Below, in pieces: positions 9,119 to 16,560 of a stretch of 34,311 nucleotides of DNA (the stretch's first letter is position 1; each line of letters opens with the position of its first letter). Origin of the DNA: Gammaproteobacteria bacterium 54_18_T64 (GTDB lineage: Bacteria > Pseudomonadota > Gammaproteobacteria > Pseudomonadales > Porticoccaceae); NCBI GenBank assembly GCA_002162825.1, contig MAAU01000008.1, positions 1-34,311 on the forward strand. Reading direction: 5' to 3'. Below the pieces are notes generated by a model. That model did no database searches. It saw nothing but the letters and a program-made list of their open reading frames with translations, and was not told where the DNA came from. Both the position numbers and the translations under genes were made by a program.

Positions 9119-9790
9119 GTGGCAGAAGACTTGATCTTGTGTGAGAAGGGTCGAGCCCTGATTGGGCTATATACGGAAATGGTTGATAAGGGGCACGAGC
9201 GTGGCGAGGGTGAGGATGCGGTCTTCATAGCGCCAGAAAATGTATTTTCGAGCTTTCAATTACGATCCTATGCGGCGTCGATGCGGCCCTTTTTTGAGCA
9301 ATTTGGTATTGCTACGACCCTCGATTATGGCTCCGGCGGTTCCGACTGGCTAGCGCCGGGTTTTGACCCCGCTACCGGTCAGAGCGCCCTGGAGTACTTT
9401 AAGCTCGAGCATATTTATTGCTATGAGCCGGCGCGAAACATGGATCAACGCCAGTTGGTGGACTGCGTCATTAGCTTTGATGTTTTGGAACATATATTTG
9501 TCGCCGATGTTAGGGCCGTGCTCCATGACTTATTCAGGTATGCGGGCAAGCTGTTGATTGTCAATGTCGCCTGCTACCCCGCTGCCGCGAAGTTACCCAA
9601 TGGCGAGAATGCCCATGTCACCGTCCGTGCGCCCCAGTGGTGGAAAGGCATCGTCGACAGTGTGGCTCTCGACTACCCCGAGGTCTCGGTATTATTGATT
9701 TGCTCCACCTCCTTCCAGAAGTCGAATGCATTTCCCATCTGGAAGGCGGCCGACTGGCATGAGAGTTCGACTTTTGTGGTGGCCAATTAA
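9119..9790 (+). CDS. SAM-dependent class I methyltransferase, putative glycan or flagellin modifier
   Basis: The product is about 223 residues. It contains a Rossmann motif I (TTLDYGSGGSDWL, near residue 70) and a motif II/III-like stretch (CVISFDVLEHIF), the D-x-x-E/LEH pattern of class I methyltransferases, followed by the strand KLLIVNVACYPA. GENAHVTVRAPQWW resembles the substrate-side H/W region of several sugar methyltransferases. GTG 9119 is preferred because GAGAGG (9106-9111) is 7 bases upstream. The in-frame GTG at 9113 would have almost no spacing to that site. It is the last gene before flagellin, so O-methylation of the flagellin sugar is plausible, by analogy with methyltransferases in other flagellin glycosylation islands. 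The substrate is unknown. Confidence 0.68.
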   Translation: MAEDLILCEKGRALIGLYTEMVDKGHERGEGEDAVFIAPENVFSSFQLRSYAASMRPFFEQFGIATTLDYGSGGSDWLAPGFDPATGQSALEYFKLEHIYCYEPARNMDQRQLVDCVISFDVLEHIFVADVRAVLHDLFRYAGKLLIVNVACYPAAAKLPNGENAHVTVRAPQWWKGIVDSVALDYPEVSVLLICSTSFQKSNAFPIWKAADWHESSTFVVAN

Positions 9791-9933
9791 CATTTGCTGC
9801 CATCTACCCTCTGGTACACGGCTCTCTATCTGAGTGCGCTGGACGCGAGTTGATCGTGGCCAGGCATGACTGCTGGCAAAGTGAGGCCTGCGTCACAAAA
9901 ATTTTCGCTTGAAGAATAATTTCATATTTCTCC

Positions 9934-9960
9934 TAAAGCTTTCGACAAGTGGGTCGATAA
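9934..9960 (+). promoter_or_regulatory. Sigma-28 (FliA) promoter of flagellin
   Basis: TAAAGCTT (9934-9941), an 11-base spacer and GTCGATAA (9953-9960) match the FliA consensus TAAAGTTT-N11-GCCGATAA at 14 of 16 positions. It is about 100 bases upstream of the flagellin ATG and FliA is encoded in this window, so it should be the late promoter of fliC. Confidence 0.9.
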
Positions 9961-10018
9961 CATCTGTGGAGGCGCTGCACGGCTGAAGAAACAGGCCCTG
10001 CTCGCCAGAGACAAGCTT

Positions 10019-10054
10019 CACAGATTTGACGGATAAGCTTAGAGCTTACGGGGA
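10019..10054 (+). promoter_or_regulatory. Structured flagellin leader with hairpin at the ribosome-binding site
   Basis: TAAGCT (10034-10039) and AGCTTA (10043-10048) form a perfect 6-bp hairpin with a 3-base loop, ending two bases before the GGGGA ribosome site at 10050-10054. ACGGA (10029-10033) fits the CsrA ANGGA core, and ACGGGGA covers the ribosome site. CACAGAT (10019-10025) is also the perfect complement of ATCTGTG at 9962-9968 at the start of the leader. Translational control by CsrA/RsmA is an inference. Confidence 0.4.
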
Positions 10055-10061
10055 TATAAAA

Positions 10062-11930
10062 ATGCCACAGATTATCAACAGTAACATCGCCTCGCTAACG
10101 GCGCAGCGCAACCTCAATACCTCGCAGAGCCAGTTGTCGACCTCTCTGCAGCGTCTATCTTCCGGTTTGCGTATTAACAGCGCCAAGGACGATGCGGCGG
10201 GTTTGGCGATTTCCGAGCGCTTTACCACCCAGATTCGAGGCCTCGACCAGGCCCAGCGTAACGCCAACGACGGCATCTCCCTGGCTCAGACCGCTGAAGG
10301 TGCATTGGGTGCATCGAGTAACTCCCTACAACGTATTCGCCAACTGGCGATTCAGTCGGCCAACTCCACTAACTCGGCCTCGGATCGTAAGGCACTTAAC
10401 GCGGAAGTCCAGCAGTTGCTGGCAGAAGTCCAGCGCGTTGGTCAAACCACCGAATTTAACGGCCAGAAGATTCTCGACGGTTCTTTTTCTTCGGCCCAGT
10501 TCCAGGTTGGTGCCAACGCCAACCAGACCATTTCCTTTGGTATTACCGGTGCTACCACCGATATTCTCGGTGCCTATCAGGCCACGGGCAACGCGGTGGG
10601 CAGCAATGCCTTTGATGGTGATAGCTTTACCATTAACAGTGTTGAGGTCGGTGTCTCTGTAGGCACCGCTGCGGCGGGTTTAACTAGCGATAGCGCGGCA
10701 GCAAAAGCCACGGCCATTAACTCGAAAACCTCCGATACCGGCGTCACCGCAACGGCCGCCAATACGGTGCAGGGTCTTACTCCCCTGGCTGGCATCGGTT
10801 TGAGTAATGGTGAGTTGACCATTAATGGCATCGATGTCGGTGCAATTGCCGCCGATGCCAGTGCCGTGACCCAGGGTCGTAATGCCGCGGTGGCGATTAA
10901 CGCCATTAGCAATCAGACCGGTGTCACGGCCATTGCCAATGCGGCGACGGGAGCCCTGGCACTGACCGCCTCCGATGGCCGCAATATCACGCTGGCCACC
11001 GGTGGTACTGATGCCGCTACGCGCCAGGCGTCGACCCAGAATATTCAGAACTCTATTGGCCTCGATACCTCCGATGGTGCCGGTGCCCTGCTAAATGAGT
11101 CGGCTATTTTGACCTTCAACGCCGATGCTGTGAATAAGAGTGGCACATCGGGTATCGTTTCTGGTGCCACGGCGGCTGCCGGTGATGAAGTTACCATTGG
11201 CGGGCAGGTTTTCCAGTTTGTTCAAAACGGTGTGGCCTCGGGCAGTAATGTTGCCGTGACGGTGGCTGATGCTGCTGACGCGACGGTGGCTGCAACGGCC
11301 CTGTTCAATGCGGTCAACGCTGAGACCACTGCGGGCAGGAATACCGTGACCGCAGAGAATACGGGCACAGCCCTCGTTGTCACCCTGACCTCGACCCTCT
11401 TAGGTAATGATACCGTGGCAACTGCAGGTGCTATTGTCGAGACATCAGGGGTAGCTGCAGCAATTACATCGGCCGTTACCACGGGTACGGACCCGGTGGA
11501 TGATGCTGATGGTGTGACCACGCGCGGGACGCTGACCCTTAGTGCGGCGGAGAGCTTCACCCTCGGTGGTACTGATTTAGCCGAGGGCGGTTTGTCATCG
11601 GCATCGGCAGCCCTGACCAAGCTCAGTGGTGTGGATATTTCCACGGTGGCTGGTGCCAATTCGGCGATCTCGGTGCTCGATGGTTCCCTGAGTCAGATCT
11701 CGACCATCCGAGCGGACTTGGGTGCGGTGCAAAACAGATTTGAATCGACCATTTCCAACCTGGCGATTACCTCTGAGAACCTCAGCGCTGCACGTAGCCG
11801 GATTCTCGATGCCGACTTTGCGGCAGAAACCGCAGCCCTGACCCGGTCGCAAATCCTTCAACAAGCGGGTGTCTCCATTCTGTCGCAGGCCAACTCCTTG
11901 CCACAGAGTGTGTTGTCACTGCTACAATAG
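10062..11930 (+). CDS. fliC: Flagellin
   Basis: The 622-residue protein begins [18 protein letters not shown] and contains [20 protein letters not shown], the conserved flagellin N-terminal D0/D1. It ends with [20 protein letters not shown] and [14 protein letters not shown], the matching C-terminal D1/D0. The centre (~residues 185-520) is a long Ala/Thr/Ser-rich variable region with two flagellin_IN-like repeats ([10 protein letters not shown] near 186 and [10 protein letters not shown] near 250). This exposed Ser/Thr-rich surface is a reasonable target for O-glycosylation by the upstream island. ATG 10062 is chosen over an upstream in-frame codon at 10026 because it gives the canonical terminus and follows GGGGA. 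It has its own sigma-28 promoter and a terminator. It is the only flagellin in the window. Confidence 0.97.
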   Translation: MPQIINSNIASLTAQRNLNTSQSQLSTSLQRLSSGLRINSAKDDAAGLAISERFTTQIRGLDQAQRNANDGISLAQTAEGALGASSNSLQRIRQLAIQSANSTNSASDRKALNAEVQQLLAEVQRVGQTTEFNGQKILDGSFSSAQFQVGANANQTISFGITGATTDILGAYQATGNAVGSNAFDGDSFTINSVEVGVSVGTAAAGLTSDSAAAKATAINSKTSDTGVTATAANTVQGLTPLAGIGLSNGELTINGIDVGAIAADASAVTQGRNAAVAINAISNQTGVTAIANAATGALALTASDGRNITLATGGTDAATRQASTQNIQNSIGLDTSDGAGALLNESAILTFNADAVNKSGTSGIVSGATAAAGDEVTIGGQVFQFVQNGVASGSNVAVTVADAADATVAATALFNAVNAETTAGRNTVTAENTGTALVVTLTSTLLGNDTVATAGAIVETSGVAAAITSAVTTGTDPVDDADGVTTRGTLTLSAAESFTLGGTDLAEGGLSSASAALTKLSGVDISTVAGANSAISVLDGSLSQISTIRADLGAVQNRFESTISNLAITSENLSAARSRILDADFAAETAALTRSQILQQAGVSILSQANSLPQSVLSLLQ

Positions 11931-11945
11931 GTATAAAGGTAGAGG

Positions 11946-11976
11946 CATTGGTGTGGCACTAAAAGCCACACCAATG
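11946..11976 (+). terminator. Intrinsic terminator after fliC
   Basis: CATTGGTGTGGC (11946-11957) and GCCACACCAATG (11965-11976) pair perfectly over 12 bp around a 7-base loop, followed by TTTGGTTCT. It begins 15 bases after the fliC stop and should end most flagellin mRNA. The T-tract is imperfect, so some read-through into flaG is possible. Confidence 0.8.
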
Positions 11977-12002
11977 TTTGGTTCTACCAGTAGGTAGCGC
12001 TT

Positions 12003-12506
12003 ATGGAAAAACTGGCTATTAATACTTTCACCCCGCCGCCGAACAGGCCGCGGGGTGAAGTCGTTGCTCAGGAAGTGAGTGCACAAAGACAGGAAAATAC
12101 CCCCCCGCTGGTTTCTTTACCGGCGCCTACGGCACCTGTTGCCGCATCTTCAGCTCCTGCCAGCGCTGCCCAGGCCCCACTTGAAGCCCAGCTCAATGAG
12201 CGCGAGAACTTATTGGCCGAGGTGCAGGCCGGGGCCGACAGTGCCTCGGTGGCACAGGAAAAAGTTGAGCTTGCGGCAAATGTGAAGAAGTTGAACGACG
12301 CGGTGGCAATCGCCCAGAGAAGCATTCAGTTCGATGTGCATGAAGAAACTGGGCGCACCATTATCACCGTCAGTGATAAGGAAACCGGTGAGAAAATACG
12401 CACCATTCCCCCTGAAACCCTGCTTAGAGTGGCTGAACACATAGAGGAAATCCTCGCGGACAAGACCGATGCCTTACGGGGTTTGTTGATCAACCAAGAG
12501 GTATAG
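12003..12506 (+). CDS. flaG: FlaG family flagellar protein
   Basis: The 167-residue protein has a disordered N-terminal half rich in Pro/Ala/Gln and a compact C-terminal FlaG domain: SIQFDVHEETGRTIITVSDKETGEKIRTIPPE, followed by a helix (LRVAEHIEEIL). FlaG affects filament length and is found between fliC and fliD in polar-flagellated gammaproteobacteria, exactly its place here. The start ATG 12003 follows the fliC terminator by 26 bases. Transcription is probably by read-through from the fliC promoter, since no clear own promoter is visible in the 72-base gap. Confidence 0.9.
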   Translation: MEKLAINTFTPPPNRPRGEVVAQEVSAQRQENTPPLVSLPAPTAPVAASSAPASAAQAPLEAQLNERENLLAEVQAGADSASVAQEKVELAANVKKLNDAVAIAQRSIQFDVHEETGRTIITVSDKETGEKIRTIPPETLLRVAEHIEEILADKTDALRGLLINQEV

Positions 12507-12541
12507 AGCGTTTGCGGGTGGTGGCGAGTGTACGGCAGGTT

Positions 12542-12571
12542 GTTGCCGCTCATAAGCTTGCAGTTGCCGCT
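12542..12571 (+). repeat. Direct repeat GTTGCCGCT x2 upstream of the fliD promoter
   Basis: GTTGCCGCT occurs at 12542-12550 and 12563-12571, start to start 21 bases (two helical turns), about 80-110 bases upstream of the sigma-54 promoter at 12651. The spacing suits an activator enhancer, but the sequence does not resemble a FleQ site known to me. Confidence 0.35.
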
Positions 12572-12650
12572 GTGGGGCTGCCCTTGCCGGCGCGTGTGTT
12601 TTTTCGGGCTTGGGGGCCGTTGTTTCAGCCATCAATTGCTGGTTCACTAA

Positions 12651-12667
12651 TTGGTATGCTTTGTGCT
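12651..12667 (+). promoter_or_regulatory. Sigma-54 promoter of fliD operon
   Basis: TTGGTATG-CTTT-GTGCT has GG at 12653-12654 and GC at 12665-12666 with exactly 10 bases between them. It fits YTGGYAYG-N4-TTGCW except for one base in the -12 element. It lies ~130 bases upstream of the fliD ATG; fliD is RpoN/FleQ-dependent in Pseudomonas. The rest of the 291-base gap 12507-12797 shows no convincing gene. Confidence 0.75.
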
Positions 12668-12797
12668 TTATGGCTGTAGTGAAGGGCGTAAGTGAGGCGA
12701 TAGAGCCAGGCGCGCCCTGAGGAGTTGCTAGCTACGCGGCCTGTTCTTGGCACGCTGTGTAACAGCAGGGTTAAGCATTATTGGGAGGCTTTTTAAT

Positions 12798-14825
12798 ATG
12801 GCTTCAATTTCTTCGTTAGGTATTGGTTCGGGTTTGGATCTCGGCAGCTTGGTTGGCCAGCTGGTCGCCGCCGAGCGTGCGCCTGCGGAAAACCGTCTTG
12901 CCCGCCAGGAAGCGGGTTTTCAAGCCGATCTCTCGGCCTTTGGCTCCCTGCAGAGTGTGCTCTCATCCTTCCAGTCCGCTCTCGAAGGTGTGCAGGACCT
13001 CTCAACTTATACTAAACGCAATAGCTCCGCGAGTGATTCTAGCGTGCTGACTGTCAGCTCTGGCGAAACCGCCGCCGCAGGGCACTACGATGTTTCAGTG
13101 AGCGCTCTTTCTAAGGCTCACTCCTTGGCGACAAGCACGGTGTATACCTCGACCACCGATGTGGTGGGCGAGGGCGTGATTACTTTTCGCTTCGGCACCA
13201 CTGACTATACGTCCCCGACACCCGGCCCCGAGTCTTACGACAGTTTTTCCGTTAACGCCGACAAGCCCGCAGCTTCGGTGACCATCGACAGTACCAATAA
13301 TACTTTAGCCGGGGTGCGCGATGCCATCAATGCGGCAAAGGCTGGTGTCAATGCTTCGATCGTCAATGACGGTACAGGTTTTCGCCTACTGCTTGCTTCT
13401 GCAGATACCGGTGCCGCCAACAGTCTTGAGGTTGCGGTCACCGAGTCGGGACCGGCTGGCCTGTCGGCCCTTGAGTTTAGTGCCACGGCAACCAATCTCA
13501 ATCAAACTGTAGCCGCCCAGGATGCCGCCTTCACGGTCAATGGCCTGGCCGTGACTAGCGCCACTAACCAGGTGAGCTCGGTAATAGAAGGTGTTGAGCT
13601 GACATTGTTGAAGATCACGGAGGGTACCCCGGTAGGTATCGACGTCAGCCGTGACCGGGATGCTATTAAGGCGGCGATAAATGGCTTTATTGGTGCCTAT
13701 AATTCCTATATTGATACCGCCAACAGTCTTTCTTCCTACGACCCGGATACCCGTGAAGCGGGTCTGCTAATTGGCGATGCGGGCTTGCGTGGCATCACCG
13801 CCGCGCTGCGTTCGGAGATCAACAATGCCGTGACCGGTGCGGGTAGGTTTTCAACCCTGGCAAGTGTGGGTATTACCACCGATACCGACGGTAAGCTACA
13901 ACTCGATAGCGATGACTTGGATGCGGTGCTCGACGATGACTTTAGCGCGGTGTCTGAGTTGTTTGCCGCTCAGGGCGTGGCCAGTAACATTAACGTTGGC
14001 TATATTAGCTCGGCGGCGGGCACGGCGGTGGGGGAATACGCAGTTTCGATCACTCAGCTGTCTACGCGTGCGAGCATAGTTTCGGCCGCGGCCGCGAGTT
14101 TTACCATTGATGGTGATAACGACTTATTGCGCTTAAAGGTGGATGGTGTTGAGACGGGGGATATTCTTCTCAGTCAGGCGGCCTATGGCAGCGGCGCGGC
14201 ACTGGCTGCGGAATTGCAAAGTAAAATTAATGGCGATACCCAGCTCAAGAGCGCCGGGGTCGAGGTGCTGGTGAGTTTTGACAGTGGCACCAATAAATTT
14301 ACCATCAATTCCGACCGCTACGGTTCGGCATCCAAAGTTGATGTCCTACAGGTTGATACGGATACGGCCACCACCTTTGGTTTTATTGCCGCTTCGGGTA
14401 CCGATGGTCTCGATGTGGCGGGTACGATTAATGGTGTCGCGGGCACCGGTTCTGGCCAGCAGTTGACCGGCAGCGCCAGTACCTCGGCCCAGGGCCTGGT
14501 GTTGGCAATCACCGGCACTAGCACCGGTGATTTGGGCAGCGTTAATTTTACCCGAGGAGTAGCCGATAGCCTGAAAACGGTATTGGCGAATATCCTCGGC
14601 GAGGACAATCAGCTCGACCTGCGCATCGAGGGTCTGAAGGAAAGTATTGCCGGCGTTGCCGACGACAGGGAAGCGCTCAATCTGCGCATGGCTGTGATCG
14701 AGGAGCGTATCCGTAAGCGTTTCACCGGGCTGGATATATTGGTCGCACAGCTGACTTCAACCAGTGATTTTTTGACCACGCAGTTGGATAATATTTCAAA
14801 AATTTCCATTAACCGAAATAAATAA
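12798..14825 (+). CDS. fliD: Flagellar filament cap protein (HAP2)
   Basis: The 675-residue protein starts ASISSLGIGSGLDLGSLVGQLVAAERAP, the FliD N-terminal signature. A flagellin_IN-like segment (AAFTVNGLAVTSATNQV, ~residue 245) leads into the FliD C-terminal domain (IKAAINGFIGAYNSYIDTANSL; LLIGDAGLRGITAALRSEI). A final coiled coil includes VIEERIRKRFTGLDILVAQL. It is about 200 residues longer than Pseudomonas or E. coli FliD because of a large insert between ~residues 390 and 590, and nearer the size of Vibrio FliD. ATG 12798 is preceded by GGGAGG at 12783-12788, and the preceding in-frame codons at 12747 lack such a site. FliD caps the growing filament and folds exported flagellin. Confidence 0.94.
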   Translation: MASISSLGIGSGLDLGSLVGQLVAAERAPAENRLARQEAGFQADLSAFGSLQSVLSSFQSALEGVQDLSTYTKRNSSASDSSVLTVSSGETAAAGHYDVSVSALSKAHSLATSTVYTSTTDVVGEGVITFRFGTTDYTSPTPGPESYDSFSVNADKPAASVTIDSTNNTLAGVRDAINAAKAGVNASIVNDGTGFRLLLASADTGAANSLEVAVTESGPAGLSALEFSATATNLNQTVAAQDAAFTVNGLAVTSATNQVSSVIEGVELTLLKITEGTPVGIDVSRDRDAIKAAINGFIGAYNSYIDTANSLSSYDPDTREAGLLIGDAGLRGITAALRSEINNAVTGAGRFSTLASVGITTDTDGKLQLDSDDLDAVLDDDFSAVSELFAAQGVASNINVGYISSAAGTAVGEYAVSITQLSTRASIVSAAAASFTIDGDNDLLRLKVDGVETGDILLSQAAYGSGAALAAELQSKINGDTQLKSAGVEVLVSFDSGTNKFTINSDRYGSASKVDVLQVDTDTATTFGFIAASGTDGLDVAGTINGVAGTGSGQQLTGSASTSAQGLVLAITGTSTGDLGSVNFTRGVADSLKTVLANILGEDNQLDLRIEGLKESIAGVADDREALNLRMAVIEERIRKRFTGLDILVAQLTSTSDFLTTQLDNISKISINRNK

Positions 14826-14875
14826 GTGGTCGCGATCATCGACGACTTTAGAGAGAGTCAAATGAGGAGAAAAGC

Positions 14876-15295
14876 ATGAGTACACATGCCGGGCTTAATC
14901 AGTACCGCCAGATGCAGTCTCACAGCCAGATTGCCGAGGCCAGTCCTCACCAGTTAGTGGCGATGTTGTTTCAGGGCAGCTTGGACAATCTTGCCGTGGC
15001 CCGCGGTGCCATTGAGCGCGATGAGCTGGCCTTGAAGGGCGAGAAGATTGGTCGCACCCTGGAGATTATCGACAACCTGCGTACCGCCCTCGATATGGAG
15101 GCCGGTGGTGAGGTGTCACTCAATCTGCGCGACCTTTACGACTATATGGCGGCGCGTTTGTTAAAGGCGAGTGTTGAAAACAGTGTTCCCATGGTGGAGG
15201 AGGTTGCCGGCTTGTTGCGCGAAATTCAGCAGGGTTGGAATGCCATGCCCGAGGAATTTAAAAAAGCGCCTTCCAGGCACGCCGAGGATCGCTAA
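14876..15295 (+). CDS. fliS: Flagellin export chaperone
   Basis: The 139-residue all-helical protein has LNQYRQMQSHSQIAEASPHQLVAMLFQGSLDNLAVARGAI, the FliS family signature, and later DLYDYMAARLLKASVENS. FliS binds the C-terminal D0 of flagellin in the cytosol and prevents early polymerisation. It follows fliD by 50 bases with a GAGGAG site ahead of the ATG, and its TAA stop shares one base with the ATG of the next gene. This tight coupling fits the fliDST operon order. Confidence 0.94.
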   Translation: MSTHAGLNQYRQMQSHSQIAEASPHQLVAMLFQGSLDNLAVARGAIERDELALKGEKIGRTLEIIDNLRTALDMEAGGEVSLNLRDLYDYMAARLLKASVENSVPMVEEVAGLLREIQQGWNAMPEEFKKAPSRHAEDR

Positions 15296-15636
15296 TGAAT
15301 GACTTGCCGATTATCGGTGCCCAGCGCCAGCAGCAGCTGCAGGATGCCATTGCCCTGTCGAAAAACATGCTCGAAACCGCCGAGCGCGGTGACTGGGAGG
15401 GCATTATCGAGCTGGAAAAACAGCGCCGCGAGGGCATGATGGCGGGGCTCAAGGAGCCGGTGGCGGTGGAGGAGGCCGAGGGTGTCAATGACTCCCTGCA
15501 AACCCTGATGCAACTCAATGACCAATTGACGGGCATGGTACAGCGCGCGCGCAGTGAGACCGCTCAGCAGTTTGCCGCCTTGCAAAATGGTCGCAATGCC
15601 GCGAGTGCCTATCAGAGTGTTAGCAAACAGCGCTAA
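15295..15636 (+). CDS. fliT: FliT-like flagellar chaperone
   Basis: The 113-residue, strongly helical and charged protein starts at the ATG that overlaps the fliS TAA by one base (TAATG). The pattern QRQQQLQDAIALSKNMLETAERGDWEGIIELEKQRREGM, with the WEGIIELEKQR element, is typical of FliT-type proteins encoded after fliS in Pseudomonas-like clusters. FliT is the export chaperone of the cap protein FliD. Sequence conservation in this family is weak, so the assignment rests on both the helix pattern and the position. Confidence 0.8.
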   Translation: MNDLPIIGAQRQQQLQDAIALSKNMLETAERGDWEGIIELEKQRREGMMAGLKEPVAVEEAEGVNDSLQTLMQLNDQLTGMVQRARSETAQQFAALQNGRNAASAYQSVSKQR

Positions 15637-15948
15637 GCTTGTTGCTGCCTTGTCCCAAGTTATGCCTGTGCCCCTGAAGATTTTGTGATCGGGGGCGAGT
15701 TGTCATTGTTTCCTACCGAAGGGTTCTGCTTGTTTTTGAGTAAGCCCATAATAATTTAAACTTTCGTTGTCCACTCCTATCGCTTTTTTAATTGCACAAA
15801 TGCCAAGTGCGACGCATTTTTATGGCCAAGTGTTGGTTTTTTGACGCTTTTTGTTTATCCTCAGGATTGACGCTTTACACTGTTGTACGGCAAATATTTG
15901 AGAGAAATCTCTCGTTTTACGGCTCTGGGCCTGGAGGGTTTCACTGCA
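15637..15948 (+). promoter_or_regulatory. Intergenic region upstream of the PilZ-fleQ genes, with a TTGACGCTTT direct repeat
   Basis: This 312-base gap holds no convincing gene. TTGACGCTTT occurs at 15841-15850 and again at 15867-15876, 26 bases apart. Either copy could act as a -35 (TTGACG), but the best -10 candidates about 17 bases downstream are poor, so a housekeeping promoter is only tentative. No sigma-54 pattern (GG-N10-GC) was found. That agrees with fleQ being sigma-70 dependent in Pseudomonas. Confidence 0.35.
15670..15696 (+). terminator. Possible weak terminator after fliT
   Basis: GCCCCTGA (15670-15677) pairs with TCGGGGGC (15689-15696), with one G-U pair, around an 11-base loop. 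The following bases are only moderately T-rich, so termination is uncertain. Confidence 0.35.
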
Positions 15949-16512
15949 ATGGAAAAGACAGACGCTTTCTTTCAAGGCTTGTATTACGAAAGCCATATTT
16001 CCCTGGTCTGCGAGGTAGTGAATGCACTGCCCAGTGATAATGACCTGGTGAGAATTAATGAAGACAACAGCCGCTTCCTTAAAGCGCTGGCGGCCCTCAA
16101 CGAAGACGCACCCGAAGCGGCCGAAGAGATTCCGCAAACCGCCGCAGAATTACAGCGCCTCGACCTTAAACTCAACCTCCTACTCGAAATTGTGGGCCAA
16201 CTACTCGCTAGCCAGCGTACCCTGCCGGCACCGACTCAGGTGCGACTGGGGTCGGCGGGTATCGAATGGGTGGCCGAGGACTGCCCCCCGTCGGGGGTTC
16301 AGGTGTGTCTTGAGGTGTATCTGCGCAGTGACCTGCCTTCACCCCTGAAGTTTTACGGGCTTGCCGTGCCCGTTGGCGAGGTACAGGGCTCAAGCCCGAG
16401 TGGTACCCGGGTTCAGGTGCGTTTTGTCGGTTTAAACTCCACCCTGCAGGACGATTTGGAAAAGTTTATTTTTAGGCGACACCGCCGCAGCATCGCCCAG
16501 CGCCAGGCTTAG
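15949..16512 (+). CDS. PilZ-like domain protein with degenerate c-di-GMP motif
   Basis: ATG 15949 (GGAGGG 12-17 bases upstream) gives 187 residues; a longer frame opens only at TTG 15883 and is unlikely. Residues ~1-95 are helical (TAAELQRLDLKLNLLLEIVGQLLASQ). The rest reads as a beta-barrel ending in a basic helix (VRFVGLNSTLQDDLEKFIFRRHRRSIAQRQ), the PilZ outline. The usual D/N-x-S-x-x-G strand appears as RLGSAGIEW (residues 99-107), so the D/N and S positions are altered, and the upstream RxxxR is not evident. It may not bind c-di-GMP in the standard way. It sits 48 bases before the fleQ start and probably shares its mRNA, which suggests a regulatory partner of FleQ or the flagellum. PilZ is my best call; it could be another small beta-barrel family. 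Confidence 0.58.
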   Translation: MEKTDAFFQGLYYESHISLVCEVVNALPSDNDLVRINEDNSRFLKALAALNEDAPEAAEEIPQTAAELQRLDLKLNLLLEIVGQLLASQRTLPAPTQVRLGSAGIEWVAEDCPPSGVQVCLEVYLRSDLPSPLKFYGLAVPVGEVQGSSPSGTRVQVRFVGLNSTLQDDLEKFIFRRHRRSIAQRQA

Positions 16513-16560
16513 TGGCCAGAGCGCTAGCGATGACTGTATTACACAATGAAAGGAGCCAGA

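Noticed and set aside
12747-12766. Perfect sigma-54 -24 half (TTGGCACG) near the fliD start
   Set aside because: The bases 10 after GG are AA, not GC, so the -12 element is missing; the promoter at 12651 fits much better.
15883-15948. TTG-initiated extension of the PilZ-like protein (22 residues)
   Set aside because: No ribosome site before TTG 15883 and no conserved-looking sequence; ATG 15949 has a usable GGAGGG.
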